Notes: generated by a model not told the origin, from the letters alone. Positions 1-5,587 are shown, counted from the stretch's first letter. The stretch: 5,754 bases of DNA from JAIPEK01 sp041685935 (GCA_041685935.1 JAWLES010000155.1:1-5754), one strand, 5' to 3'. A program made the numbers and translations.

Positions 1-157
1 CGTGATCTTTTTATGCAGGCTCTCCTCGTTATCTGAACAGTTTTTGAACATAACCGGTTTGAATAAAAATCAACCTGAAACCGAAACATACGTATCCTTT
101 CCACGGATTTCCTGCACAATGCCTGATGAGCCATAACCGTAATATTAAAAATATTTA
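1..157. other. non-coding upstream region, no supported gene
   Basis: No convincing gene is visible here. One plus-strand frame is open from position 2 to a stop at 134-136, but it has no start, no ribosome binding site and unremarkable composition. The minus strand has only a 24-codon open stretch without a start codon. The right part is AT-rich: AATATT occurs at 141-146 and again at 150-155, directly before the -35 box at 158. Such AT-rich tracts can act as UP elements that bind the RNA polymerase alpha subunit, which is an inference here. An AACCGGTT palindrome lies at 52-59, with no known role. Confidence 0.5.
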
Positions 158-186
158 TTGAAATTGAACAAAGAGCCGATTATACT
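158..186 (+). promoter_or_regulatory. sigma-70-type promoter of the SprA-like gene
   Basis: TTGAAA at 158-163 and TATACT at 181-186 are separated by exactly 17 bp. Each box matches the consensus at 5 of 6 positions. An AT-rich tract lies just upstream. The predicted transcription start near 193 gives a very short leader of about 13 nt before the ATG at 206, which still includes the GAGGGG ribosome binding site. Confidence 0.75.
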
Positions 187-205
187 TCCATAAGAGGGGT
201 ATAAA

Positions 206-904
206 ATGAACATAAGTACATCCACATATCAGGCATACGGCATTAAAGGCTCATTTTACCCGCGCGTGAACACCCCGCCGGCTGATCCTTCCCCTGCAAA
301 AACACCTGCTCGGTCACAAGAGACAAGCCGGAACACAGCCCCTGACCCTGCCTCCGGGTCCGCCAAAGGAGAAAACAACGGCGAAGGCGGCAACAGCAAG
401 GAATTAACTTCGGAATCCAGCTTCGGAACCGGCCTTACCGAGGCGGAAAAAAAGATCGTGGAAAACCTCAAACAGACGGACCTGGAAATCAAACAGCATG
501 AAATGGCCCATGTGGCGGCAGGAGCCGGCATCGTTACATCAGGCGCCAACTATACGTACAAAACCGGACCGGACGGTCAGCGTTATGCAGTAGGCGGTGA
601 TGTCAAGATTAACATGTCAGCCGTGCCCGGCGACCCTGAAGCCACCATAGACAAAATGGAAAAGGTCAGAAGAACAGCCCTGGCTCCGGCTTCCCCTTCC
701 GCACAGGACCGGCGTGTGGCCTCAAAAGCATCAGCGCTAAGTGCCAGCGCCATGCAGGAATTGATGGTAAAGACTGCAAGGGAACAGGCCGCAGCAAGAG
801 AGGACAAGGCATTCGGCAATCTTCGCAAGACCGCTGTGGACGGATATGCCAAGGCACAGAACGCGGCGCTGGATCCAGGGCCGTCTTTCAGTACCGCTGC
901 CTGA
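206..904 (+). CDS. SprA-related putative zinc metalloprotease
   Basis: This 232-residue protein belongs to the SprA-related family, often annotated as 'putative metalloprotease CJM1_0395 family'. The core carries a zinc-protease signature HEMAH at residues 98-102 (HExxH: His98, Glu99, His102). It is followed by the family block with YTYKTGPDGQRYAVGG (116-131) and PGDPEATIDKMEKVR (141-155), then an Ala-rich helical segment to about 200. Residues 1-75 are rich in Pro, Ser, Gly and Thr and are probably disordered. No signal peptide or membrane segment is visible, so a cytoplasmic location is likely unless it is exported by another route. The ATG has a GAGGGG ribosome binding site 6 nt upstream and a strong promoter at 158-186. 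It is a single-gene unit, convergent with the neighbouring operon. Family members I recall have GGEV where this protein has GGDV (130-133). Whether that acidic residue is a zinc ligand is unknown to me. Substrate and activity are unproven, so the family call is firm and the function is not. Confidence 0.85.
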   Translation: MNISTSTYQAYGIKGSFYPRVNTPPADPSPAKTPARSQETSRNTAPDPASGSAKGENNGEGGNSKELTSESSFGTGLTEAEKKIVENLKQTDLEIKQHEMAHVAAGAGIVTSGANYTYKTGPDGQRYAVGGDVKINMSAVPGDPEATIDKMEKVRRTALAPASPSAQDRRVASKASALSASAMQELMVKTAREQAAAREDKAFGNLRKTAVDGYAKAQNAALDPGPSFSTAA

Positions 905-912
905 CCCCCTGG

Positions 913-1452
913 TTACTTTATAAGCCTGACGATCTCCTTGAACCCCTCGGCCTCGGTGGACTTCATCAGTTCAAACAGAATCATCTCGCAGGAAGTAACC
1001 GTACCGCCGATTCCCTTTATTGCCTCAAGCCCGATCTGCTTGTTGTTCAATGTTCTTGAGGATACGCATTCCTCAACAACCTTGACCCGGCATCCTTTTT
1101 CAACAAGGTCCGCTGCCGTCTGATATACACAGATATGGGTCTCGATTCCCGCCAGCAGAATACCGCTTCTTCCCAGGCGATTGAATTCGTTCATGAATTC
1201 TTCACTGTCGCAACAGCTGAATGTGTTTTTGGCAATGGGCGTGCTGTGCCCCATTAAATCCGACACCTCTTTAACAGTCGGCCCCAGGCTGCTCGGAACC
1301 TGCTCCATCCAGATCATGGGAATCTTGAGAATGTTCATCCCCTTTACAAGGATCTCAAGGCTGTTGTAAAGCCTCTGCTGCTCGTGCATAAGAGTGGCCA
1401 GCCTGCCCTGAATGTCGATGAGCACAAGTGCTGTATCGTCCCTGGAAAACAT
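913..1452 (-). CDS. isochorismatase-family (YcaC-like) cysteine hydrolase
   Basis: This 179-residue protein has the alpha/beta fold of the isochorismatase / nicotinamidase superfamily. Counting from the ATG chosen here, the expected catalytic triad is present: Asp13 in ALVLIDIQ, Lys75 in PIAKNTFSC, and the nucleophile Cys108 in GIETHICVYQTA. The 'ETHICVYQTA' style and short length fit the YcaC-like hydrolase subgroup rather than true isochorismatases or nicotinamidases, so the substrate cannot be named. The frame can be opened two codons earlier at a TTG (1458-1456). I prefer the ATG at 1452-1450 because AAGGAGG lies 7 nt upstream of it but only 2 nt from the TTG. It is the last gene of the five-gene run, 22 bp after pyrD. 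Its stop is 8 bp from the stop of the convergent metalloprotease gene. It is probably cytoplasmic. Confidence 0.88.
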   Translation of the reverse strand: MFSRDDTALVLIDIQGRLATLMHEQQRLYNSLEILVKGMNILKIPMIWMEQVPSSLGPTVKEVSDLMGHSTPIAKNTFSCCDSEEFMNEFNRLGRSGILLAGIETHICVYQTAADLVEKGCRVKVVEECVSSRTLNNKQIGLEAIKGIGGTVTSCEMILFELMKSTEAEGFKEIVRLIK

Positions 1453-1474
1453 ATTCAATCCTCCTTTTTCGGGT

Positions 1475-2383
1475 TTATACTTTAAGGCTTCCCCTTATAT
1501 CTGAAATGCGGCTGATCCTTTTTTTTCTTTTAAACTTTTCCAGCCCTTGAATGATACGAATCATGGATCCCGGATCGGTAAGCGTCGCAGTTCCAACCTG
1601 AACTGCGGATGCTCCGGCTATCATAAATTCCGCAGCATCCCTTGCCGTCATGATCCCGCCGACACCTATCACGGGAATACTGACAGCCTGTGCGGTTTCA
1701 TACACCATCCGCAGTGCCACAGGCTTTACAGCCGGGCCGGAAAGTCCGCCTGTTACATTGGCCAGCACCGGTCTTCCGGTATCCGCATCAACGGCAAGCC
1801 CTGTCAGGGTATTGATAAGTGAAACCGAGTCCGCACCCGCCTTTTCAGCACTTACAGCAATTTTTGCAATATCGGTTACATTGGGGGAAAGCTTGACCAT
1901 CACGTGCTTGCCGGTTGCCTGCCGCACCTTGCGAACCACTTGATATGCCTGTTCCGGGTCGGTGCCGAAGGCTGCCCCCCCTTTTTCCACATTGGGACAG
2001 GAAATATTCACTTCAATGCCGCATATGCCGTCCAGTCCATCTGCAATGGAGGCCAGGCCGGCATATTCCTCGGCCCGCCCGCCGTAAATGTTCATGAAAA
2101 TGTTTGTGTCAACCTCTTTCAAAAGCGGCAGCTTGTCAGAGACAAACCTGTTAATCCCGATATTCTCCAGCCCCACCGCATTCAGAAGTCCGCACGGCGT
2201 CTCCACGACCCTCGGTTCCGGGTTTCCTGTGGAAGGATAAAGGGAGAGCCCCTTGACAACAATTCCGCCAAGCTTGTCCAGGTCCACGGCATCCTTGTAG
2301 TCCAGCCCATATCCAAAAGTGCCGGAAGCTGCGATAACCGGATTTTTCAGTTTAAGGCCGCCGATATCCACTTCAAGGGTCAT
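1475..2383 (-). CDS. pyrD: dihydroorotate dehydrogenase, class 1B-type catalytic subunit
   Basis: PyrD oxidises dihydroorotate to orotate, the fourth step of de novo pyrimidine synthesis, using FMN in the cytoplasm. The 302-residue TIM barrel shows the family landmarks in order: NPVIAASGTFGYG (14-26), VVKGLS (42-47, Lys contacting FMN), the substrate-binding NAVGLEN (68-74), NISCPN (126-131), VKLSPN (163-168), GGLSGPAVKP (212-221) and the phosphate-binding GVGGI (240-244). Cys129 at the catalytic-base position marks class 1B or the closely related 1A, as class 2 enzymes use Ser. The overall sequence resembles 1B, the NAD-linked type that works with the FAD/Fe-S protein PyrK. No pyrK is in this window. 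The start is the ATG at 2383-2381, with GGGAG 8 nt upstream. The in-frame TTG two codons earlier is only 2 nt from that site. It lies 27 bp after azlD and 22 bp before the hydrolase gene, so co-transcription is likely. Confidence 0.95.
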   Translation of the reverse strand: MTLEVDIGGLKLKNPVIAASGTFGYGLDYKDAVDLDKLGGIVVKGLSLYPSTGNPEPRVVETPCGLLNAVGLENIGINRFVSDKLPLLKEVDTNIFMNIYGGRAEEYAGLASIADGLDGICGIEVNISCPNVEKGGAAFGTDPEQAYQVVRKVRQATGKHVMVKLSPNVTDIAKIAVSAEKAGADSVSLINTLTGLAVDADTGRPVLANVTGGLSGPAVKPVALRMVYETAQAVSIPVIGVGGIMTARDAAEFMIAGASAVQVGTATLTDPGSMIRIIQGLEKFKRKKRISRISDIRGSLKV

Positions 2384-2410
2384 CCACAAAACTCCCTGTT
2401 TGAAAGGTGT

Positions 2411-2743
2411 TCAGGCAATTGCAGGAATAACAAGCCATTTATAGAAAAAGAATAGTACCATACCCGTGACAATGGTGGTAAGGATATTTTTAAAAAACCA
2501 GCCTGCCAGGGATGCTCCCACAGCTCCGACCAAATAGGGATTCTCAAGGGACAGATCCAAAGCCCCCTGTCCGGGCATGAGAACTGAAGGAAAAATGATT
2601 GCGGAAAGAACAGCGGGCGGCACGAATTCAAGGGACCTTTCCAGCAGGTCGGGAAACCTTACATAGCCTGAAATGGGGAACATGATATAACGGATCAGGT
2701 ATGTAACAGTGGCCATACCCAGTACCATGTAAAGTTCATCCAT
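2411..2743 (-). CDS. azlD: AzlD family branched-chain amino acid export subunit
   Basis: This 110-residue, very hydrophobic inner-membrane protein is the small partner of AzlC. Together they form a LIV-E-type exporter of branched-chain amino acids and analogues, as described for AzlCD of Bacillus and BrnFE of Corynebacterium. Three to four membrane segments are visible, roughly residues 5-24, 40-57, 70-85 and 87-108. The family signature is present: a Tyr/Arg/Pro pattern in the first segment (TYLIRYIMFP, 14-23), an Arg in the loop (Arg36), then VPPAVLSAIIFP (41-52). The length is normal for AzlD. The ATG overlaps the end of azlC by 8 bp (ATGGATGA), which suggests translational coupling. An AGGAGG lies 13 nt upstream and a weaker AGGG 8 nt upstream. 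Substrate specificity cannot be read from sequence. Confidence 0.9.
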   Translation of the reverse strand: MDELYMVLGMATVTYLIRYIMFPISGYVRFPDLLERSLEFVPPAVLSAIIFPSVLMPGQGALDLSLENPYLVGAVGASLAGWFFKNILTTIVTGMVLFFFYKWLVIPAIA

Positions 2744-3452
2744 GTTTCACACCCTGCCTCCTGTTAAGGCTGTCACAGATCATCCCGGCGGTCACCCCTG
2801 CCAGTGCGGCCGCCATGAGCCCGAGTTTATGGGGAAGAAAATTCAGAGCAACCGAAAAAATCCCTGCAGTGAATACGGCCGCCCACATCGGGGTGTTCAC
2901 GAGATATGGAATCACCATGCCTATGAATGTGGCAGGCATGGCAAAATCAAGCCCCCATTTTTCAATGCCCGGAACTGTTTTGCCTATGGTAAGGCCTACA
3001 AGCGTACAAAGGTTCCAGTTCAAGTACATCAGCGCCATGGAGCCCAGATTGTAAATGTGCTTGTTTTCGCTGTCGTCCTTTTCCCGGTACCTTGCATATG
3101 CCACGGCAAAGGTCTCATCAGTAAGGCCGAACGAGAGCAGAAATTTCCACCTTCCGGAGAGCTTCCTGTAGTAAGGAATCAGGGAGGCGGCATATAAAAG
3201 ATGGCGAAGATTTACCACCAGCGTGGTCAGGACGATGACAAGCCATCCCGCCCCCTGGCTGACAAGCCCGATGGCTACAAACTGGGCCGAGCCTGCGAAC
3301 ACGAAAATCGACATGCCCATGACCGCCTCGAATGAAAGACCGGCTCCCGAGGCGAGAGTGCCGAAAATAATTCCGAAGGGAACCGCGCCCAGAATCAGGG
3401 GAATCGTGTCCCCCGCCCCTTTCAGAAACTCTCTTCGGTTTGCGGAAGTCAC
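2736..3452 (-). CDS. azlC: AzlC family branched-chain amino acid export subunit
   Basis: This is the large subunit of the AzlCD exporter in the cytoplasmic membrane. Its 238 residues are typical for the family. Hydrophobic segments lie at about 16-38, 44-66, 68-92, 135-158, 168-186, 188-206 and 208-226. Recognisable family motifs are PFGIIFG (25-31), AGSAQF (53-58), NLRHLLYAASL (81-91), LTDETFA (110-116) and YLNWN (143-147). The start is a GTG at 3452-3450 with a modest GGA element 6 nt upstream. The next Met is at residue 45, inside the second membrane segment, so the GTG is the best choice. It begins 11 bp after the NifU-like stop and overlaps azlD by 8 bp. The exported amino acid is unknown: branched-chain amino acids are the known substrates of characterised relatives, but other uses are possible. 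Confidence 0.92.
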   Translation of the reverse strand: MTSANRREFLKGAGDTIPLILGAVPFGIIFGTLASGAGLSFEAVMGMSIFVFAGSAQFVAIGLVSQGAGWLVIVLTTLVVNLRHLLYAASLIPYYRKLSGRWKFLLSFGLTDETFAVAYARYREKDDSENKHIYNLGSMALMYLNWNLCTLVGLTIGKTVPGIEKWGLDFAMPATFIGMVIPYLVNTPMWAAVFTAGIFSVALNFLPHKLGLMAAALAGVTAGMICDSLNRRQGVKHG

Positions 3453-3463
3453 TTTTGATCCGG

Positions 3464-3967
3464 TCAGTTCAGATTTTTGCTGCAGCAGTCACTGCCCGCG
3501 CACATACTGTCACATCCCTGGGGAGCTGCATTTTCATAACGTATGCCGTTTTTGTACTCATCAATTGCCTTTAAAAGGGTTTTTACTGCAAGCTGAATGC
3601 AGTGATGCTTTTTAGCGGGTACGTTTTCCAGGACACTGAAAATATGACCGTCATTCAACTGTTCCGCCTCCTTGAGGGTCTTTCCCCTGACGGTATCAAC
3701 CACGGCCATTGCAGCGGATACGGCTCCGGGGCACCCGAGGACCTGATACCTTGCATCGGTTATCACACCGCTGTCTATTTTGAGATAGACCTTCATTGTA
3801 TCACCGCATGTGCCTACCATTTCAGACACATGGTCCGCATCAGGGAAATCTCCCATAAAAGGCTTTTCCATGAAATACTGTATGGCCCTGTTCCCGTATC
3901 CTGACTCAGCAAGCGCCTTTTTTTCGCTCTCTATCGCCTGTGTGTTTCCTGACTGTTTGTTGTTCAT
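3464..3967 (-). CDS. NifU/IscU-like Fe-S cluster scaffold with Cys-rich tail
   Basis: This 167-residue cytoplasmic protein contains a NifU N-terminal / IscU-type domain at about 27-140. The three cluster-binding cysteines are in place: Cys54 in GTCGDTMKV, with the adjacent Asp56, Cys79 in LGCPGAVSAAMAV, and Cys123 in HHCIQLAV. This domain assembles transient Fe-S clusters and passes them to target proteins. Two parts are unusual: a polar N-terminal extension of about 25 residues, and a C-terminal tail with four more cysteines in GCDSMCAGSDCC (Cys152, 156, 161, 162). The second domain of full-length NifU ([2Fe-2S] domain) and the C-terminal Nfu domain are absent. The ATG has AGAGG 5 nt upstream. 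It is first in the five-gene run, about 80 nt from the predicted transcription start. No cysteine desulfurase gene (nifS/iscS) is adjacent, so it may be a specialised scaffold or carrier rather than part of a complete isc system. I am sure of the domain, not of the client. Confidence 0.9.
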   Translation of the reverse strand: MNNKQSGNTQAIESEKKALAESGYGNRAIQYFMEKPFMGDFPDADHVSEMVGTCGDTMKVYLKIDSGVITDARYQVLGCPGAVSAAMAVVDTVRGKTLKEAEQLNDGHIFSVLENVPAKKHHCIQLAVKTLLKAIDEYKNGIRYENAAPQGCDSMCAGSDCCSKNLN

Positions 3968-4006
3968 TTAAACCTCTTTCACCCTGTATATCCTGTAAAA
4001 ATATCA

Positions 4007-4026
4007 TATAGCAGATACCGGCTATA
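4007..4026 (-). repeat. short inverted repeat in 5' leader of the NifU-like operon
   Basis: TATAGC at 4007-4012 and GCTATA at 4021-4026 form a perfect 6-bp inverted repeat with an 8-nt spacer. It lies about 20 nt downstream of the predicted transcription start and 40 nt before the ATG. It could be an operator or a weak RNA hairpin. It has no T-run after it, so it is not a terminator. The arms are short, so chance is a real alternative. Confidence 0.35.
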
Positions 4027-4053
4027 GTCCTTAAACGTTTTTCCACCGTCTAT

Positions 4054-4081
4054 ATAATAGGAGGAAATTTCTTTCTGTCAA
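4054..4081 (-). promoter_or_regulatory. sigma-70-type promoter of the NifU-like/azlCD/pyrD operon
   Basis: On the minus strand, a perfect TTGACA (4081-4076) and TATTAT (4059-4054, 5 of 6 consensus bases) are separated by 16 bp. The predicted start near 4047 gives a leader of about 80 nt. It lies 16 bp downstream of the activator's stop codon, so the operon can be transcribed independently of the activator gene. No -24/-12 (GG/GC) sigma-54 signature is visible in this gap. Confidence 0.7.
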
Positions 4082-4097
4082 GCCCTGCGGTTTTCCG

Positions 4098-5498
4098 TCA
4101 TTGATCCAGTTCCTCGGCATACTGTTTCACAGACGGGTTCCGGCTGAGAAAGCGGTACAAAGTAGCCCTGCCCACGGAAAGAAGCCGGGCGGCCTTTGAT
4201 TTGTTGCCCCCGGTCTTTTCAAGTGCGGATATGACGGCGTCCGGATCAAGCTTGGTCTTTTGCTTCATTTCCCTGTCTTTTTTTTCACCTTCATTTTCCT
4301 GCATAATTTCCGGGCGCCCTGCCTGTTCCACAACTTCCATGGGCAGGTCATCAGGCTTTACCACGCCGCCCCTGGAGTGGACCACTGAAAACTGGATTAC
4401 GTTTTTCAGCTCCCGTACATTCCCGGGCCAGTGGTAATCGAGCATGATATCCAAAGCCTGCTTTGAAATCGAAGGGGGTTTATCATTGTGTTCCTTTTCA
4501 GTTTCCTTGAGAAACCTGGAGATAAGAATCGGTATATCAGTCTTTCGCTCCCTCAGAGGAGGCAGTTTGATTGGAATCACGTTCAGCCGGTAAAAAAGAT
4601 CCTGCCTGAAATTTCCTTTCCGGACCTCTTCTTTGAGATTTTTGTTTGTGGCGCTTATGATCCTCACATCAACCGAAACCTGCTTTTCTCCTCCAACCCT
4701 CTCAAAAACCCCTTCCTGAAGGAATCTTAAAATTTTAACCTGGGTTTTCAAAGGAAGTTCAGCCACTTCATCCAGAAACAACGTTCCCTTGTGGGCCAGT
4801 TCAAACCGCCCTTTTCGATCCTTTACCGCGCCTGAAAACGCACCCTTCACATGGCCGAAAAGCTCGCTTTCAACAATCCCCTCAGGAATCGCTCCACAGT
4901 TCACAGGCACAAAAATTCCGTTGCCGAAGGCGCTGTAATCATGAATTGCATTTGCAACCCTTTCCTTTCCCGTGCCTGTCTCGCCTGAAACATGAACCGG
5001 ATACTTGTATACAGCCACATCCTTGATCTGCCGGAAAATGTCATGCATTGCCTTGCTTTTGCCGATTATCCCGGAAAAGCTGGTCATGGATTCGGCCTTC
5101 AGAGACAGGTCTATTTCATCCGTGAGGTCGCTGAACGACGCAATCACCCCGTTGAACACCCCTTCCTTGTTTTGAATGGCAGAAACCGTCATTTCGATCT
5201 GCCGGGTCTGCCCGTCCTTGGTTATGATGGTCAGGGGATACTCTGTTGTGCCCGAGGTAAAATCAGGTGAATTTTCATTGCAGAATGAGCATCTGTCTCC
5301 GCAGAAAGGAGAGGCGAACACCTGATGGCAGTCTCTGCCGAGCACCTCGTCTCTTGAGTATCCTGTAATCCGCTCTGCAGCCCTGTTGAAGAATGTTATG
5401 GTTCTGTCGGGCTTATGGGCGATTATACCCTGCTTGAGATTATCGATCACAAGGGAAAGGTTTTCCCTGTCAAGGAGTGTTTCAGCGAATTTTTCCAT
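4098..5498 (-). CDS. PAS-domain sigma-54-dependent transcriptional activator (Fis-type HTH)
   Basis: This 466-residue enhancer-binding protein is expected to activate sigma-54 promoters by ATP-driven remodelling. An N-terminal PAS sensor spans about 10-130 and contains a cysteine cluster Cys57, Cys66, Cys70, Cys73 (C-x8-C-x3-C-x2-C). The AAA+ domain spans about 143-375: Walker A GETGTGKE (172-179), the sigma-54-contacting loop as GAFSGA (219-224, usual form GAFTGA), Walker B TLFLDE (239-244), ATNKNL (283-288), arginine-finger region FRQDLFYRLNV (297-307) and sensor II WPGNVREL (357-364). A charged linker (about 397-417) leads to a Fis-type helix-turn-helix with GGNKSKAARLLSVGRATLYR (430-449). 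There is no receiver domain, so control is probably through the PAS ligand, redox state or metal rather than phosphorylation by a cognate kinase. The ATG has AAAGGA 8 nt upstream. An in-frame TAA 15 nt upstream of the ATG excludes a longer N-terminus. The next downstream gene starts 130 bp away behind its own promoter. The target genes are unknown. Confidence 0.95.
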   Translation of the reverse strand: MEKFAETLLDRENLSLVIDNLKQGIIAHKPDRTITFFNRAAERITGYSRDEVLGRDCHQVFASPFCGDRCSFCNENSPDFTSGTTEYPLTIITKDGQTRQIEMTVSAIQNKEGVFNGVIASFSDLTDEIDLSLKAESMTSFSGIIGKSKAMHDIFRQIKDVAVYKYPVHVSGETGTGKERVANAIHDYSAFGNGIFVPVNCGAIPEGIVESELFGHVKGAFSGAVKDRKGRFELAHKGTLFLDEVAELPLKTQVKILRFLQEGVFERVGGEKQVSVDVRIISATNKNLKEEVRKGNFRQDLFYRLNVIPIKLPPLRERKTDIPILISRFLKETEKEHNDKPPSISKQALDIMLDYHWPGNVRELKNVIQFSVVHSRGGVVKPDDLPMEVVEQAGRPEIMQENEGEKKDREMKQKTKLDPDAVISALEKTGGNKSKAARLLSVGRATLYRFLSRNPSVKQYAEELDQ

Positions 5499-5510
5499 CA
5501 GAACGATCCT

Positions 5511-5543
5511 TTAATCCATGTCCATGATACATTTTTGTATCAT
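5511..5543 (-). CDS. possible 10-residue leader peptide upstream of the activator
   Basis: A tiny ORF reads MIQKCIMDMD and ends in TAA. It has AAGGAG 5 nt before its ATG, a better ribosome binding site than that of the activator itself. Its stop codon TAA at 5513-5511 touches the activator's AAAGGA element, and the ORF is in the same frame as the activator, 12 nt upstream of it after the stop. Its start codon lies inside the palindrome at 5523-5544. This layout is what translational coupling or leader-peptide control would look like. It could also be chance, as ten codons carry no statistical weight. Expression is unproven. Confidence 0.3.
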   Translation of the reverse strand: MIQKCIMDMD

Positions 5544-5544
5544 G
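5523..5544. repeat. perfect 9-4-9 palindrome, candidate operator or RNA hairpin
   Basis: CATGATACA (5523-5531), a TTTT spacer and TGTATCATG (5536-5544) form a perfect inverted repeat centred 36 bp upstream of the activator's ATG. Dyads of this size and spacing are typical binding sites of Fis-type helix-turn-helix dimers, so autoregulation by the downstream activator is a reasonable inference. In the activator's transcript, the same bases would fold into a 9-bp hairpin with an AAAA loop that contains the start codon of the small leader ORF. No T-run follows in the direction of the activator transcript, so it is not a terminator of that transcript. Confidence 0.6.
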
Positions 5545-5587
5545 TGTACTCCTTTTTTTCAAAACTTTCAATACCTTTATGCAGATA

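Noticed and set aside
2..136. Open plus-strand frame at the left edge, possible 3' end of a gene
   Set aside because: Only 44 codons, Ser/Thr/Asn-rich with no recognisable family feature, and no terminator after it. It cannot be told from chance.
70..144. Minus-strand stretch YYGYGSSGIVQEIRGKDT... that looks protein-like
   Set aside because: It is closed by stops at both ends within about 24 codons and has no start codon, so at most it is a remnant.
1904..2455. Long plus-strand frame opposite pyrD (183 codons)
   Set aside because: It lies antisense to an unmistakable PyrD, has no ribosome binding site of note and no family features. It is a shadow of the real gene.
2742..3197. Long plus-strand frame opposite azlC (151 codons)
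   Set aside because: It is antisense to a clear AzlC and rich in His, Pro and Arg, as expected for the complement of membrane-protein codons. There is no support for it being a gene.
3983..3997. Direct repeat CCTGTA twice, 9 bp apart, before the NifU-like gene
   Set aside because: Six-base repeats at this spacing are common by chance and there is no third copy.
5543..5571. Possible promoter TTGAAA-N17-TACACA for the activator
   Set aside because: The -10 matches only 3 of 6 bases and transcription would begin inside the palindrome. No better sigma-70 or sigma-54 promoter is visible between the terminator and the gene, so I leave the promoter unassigned.
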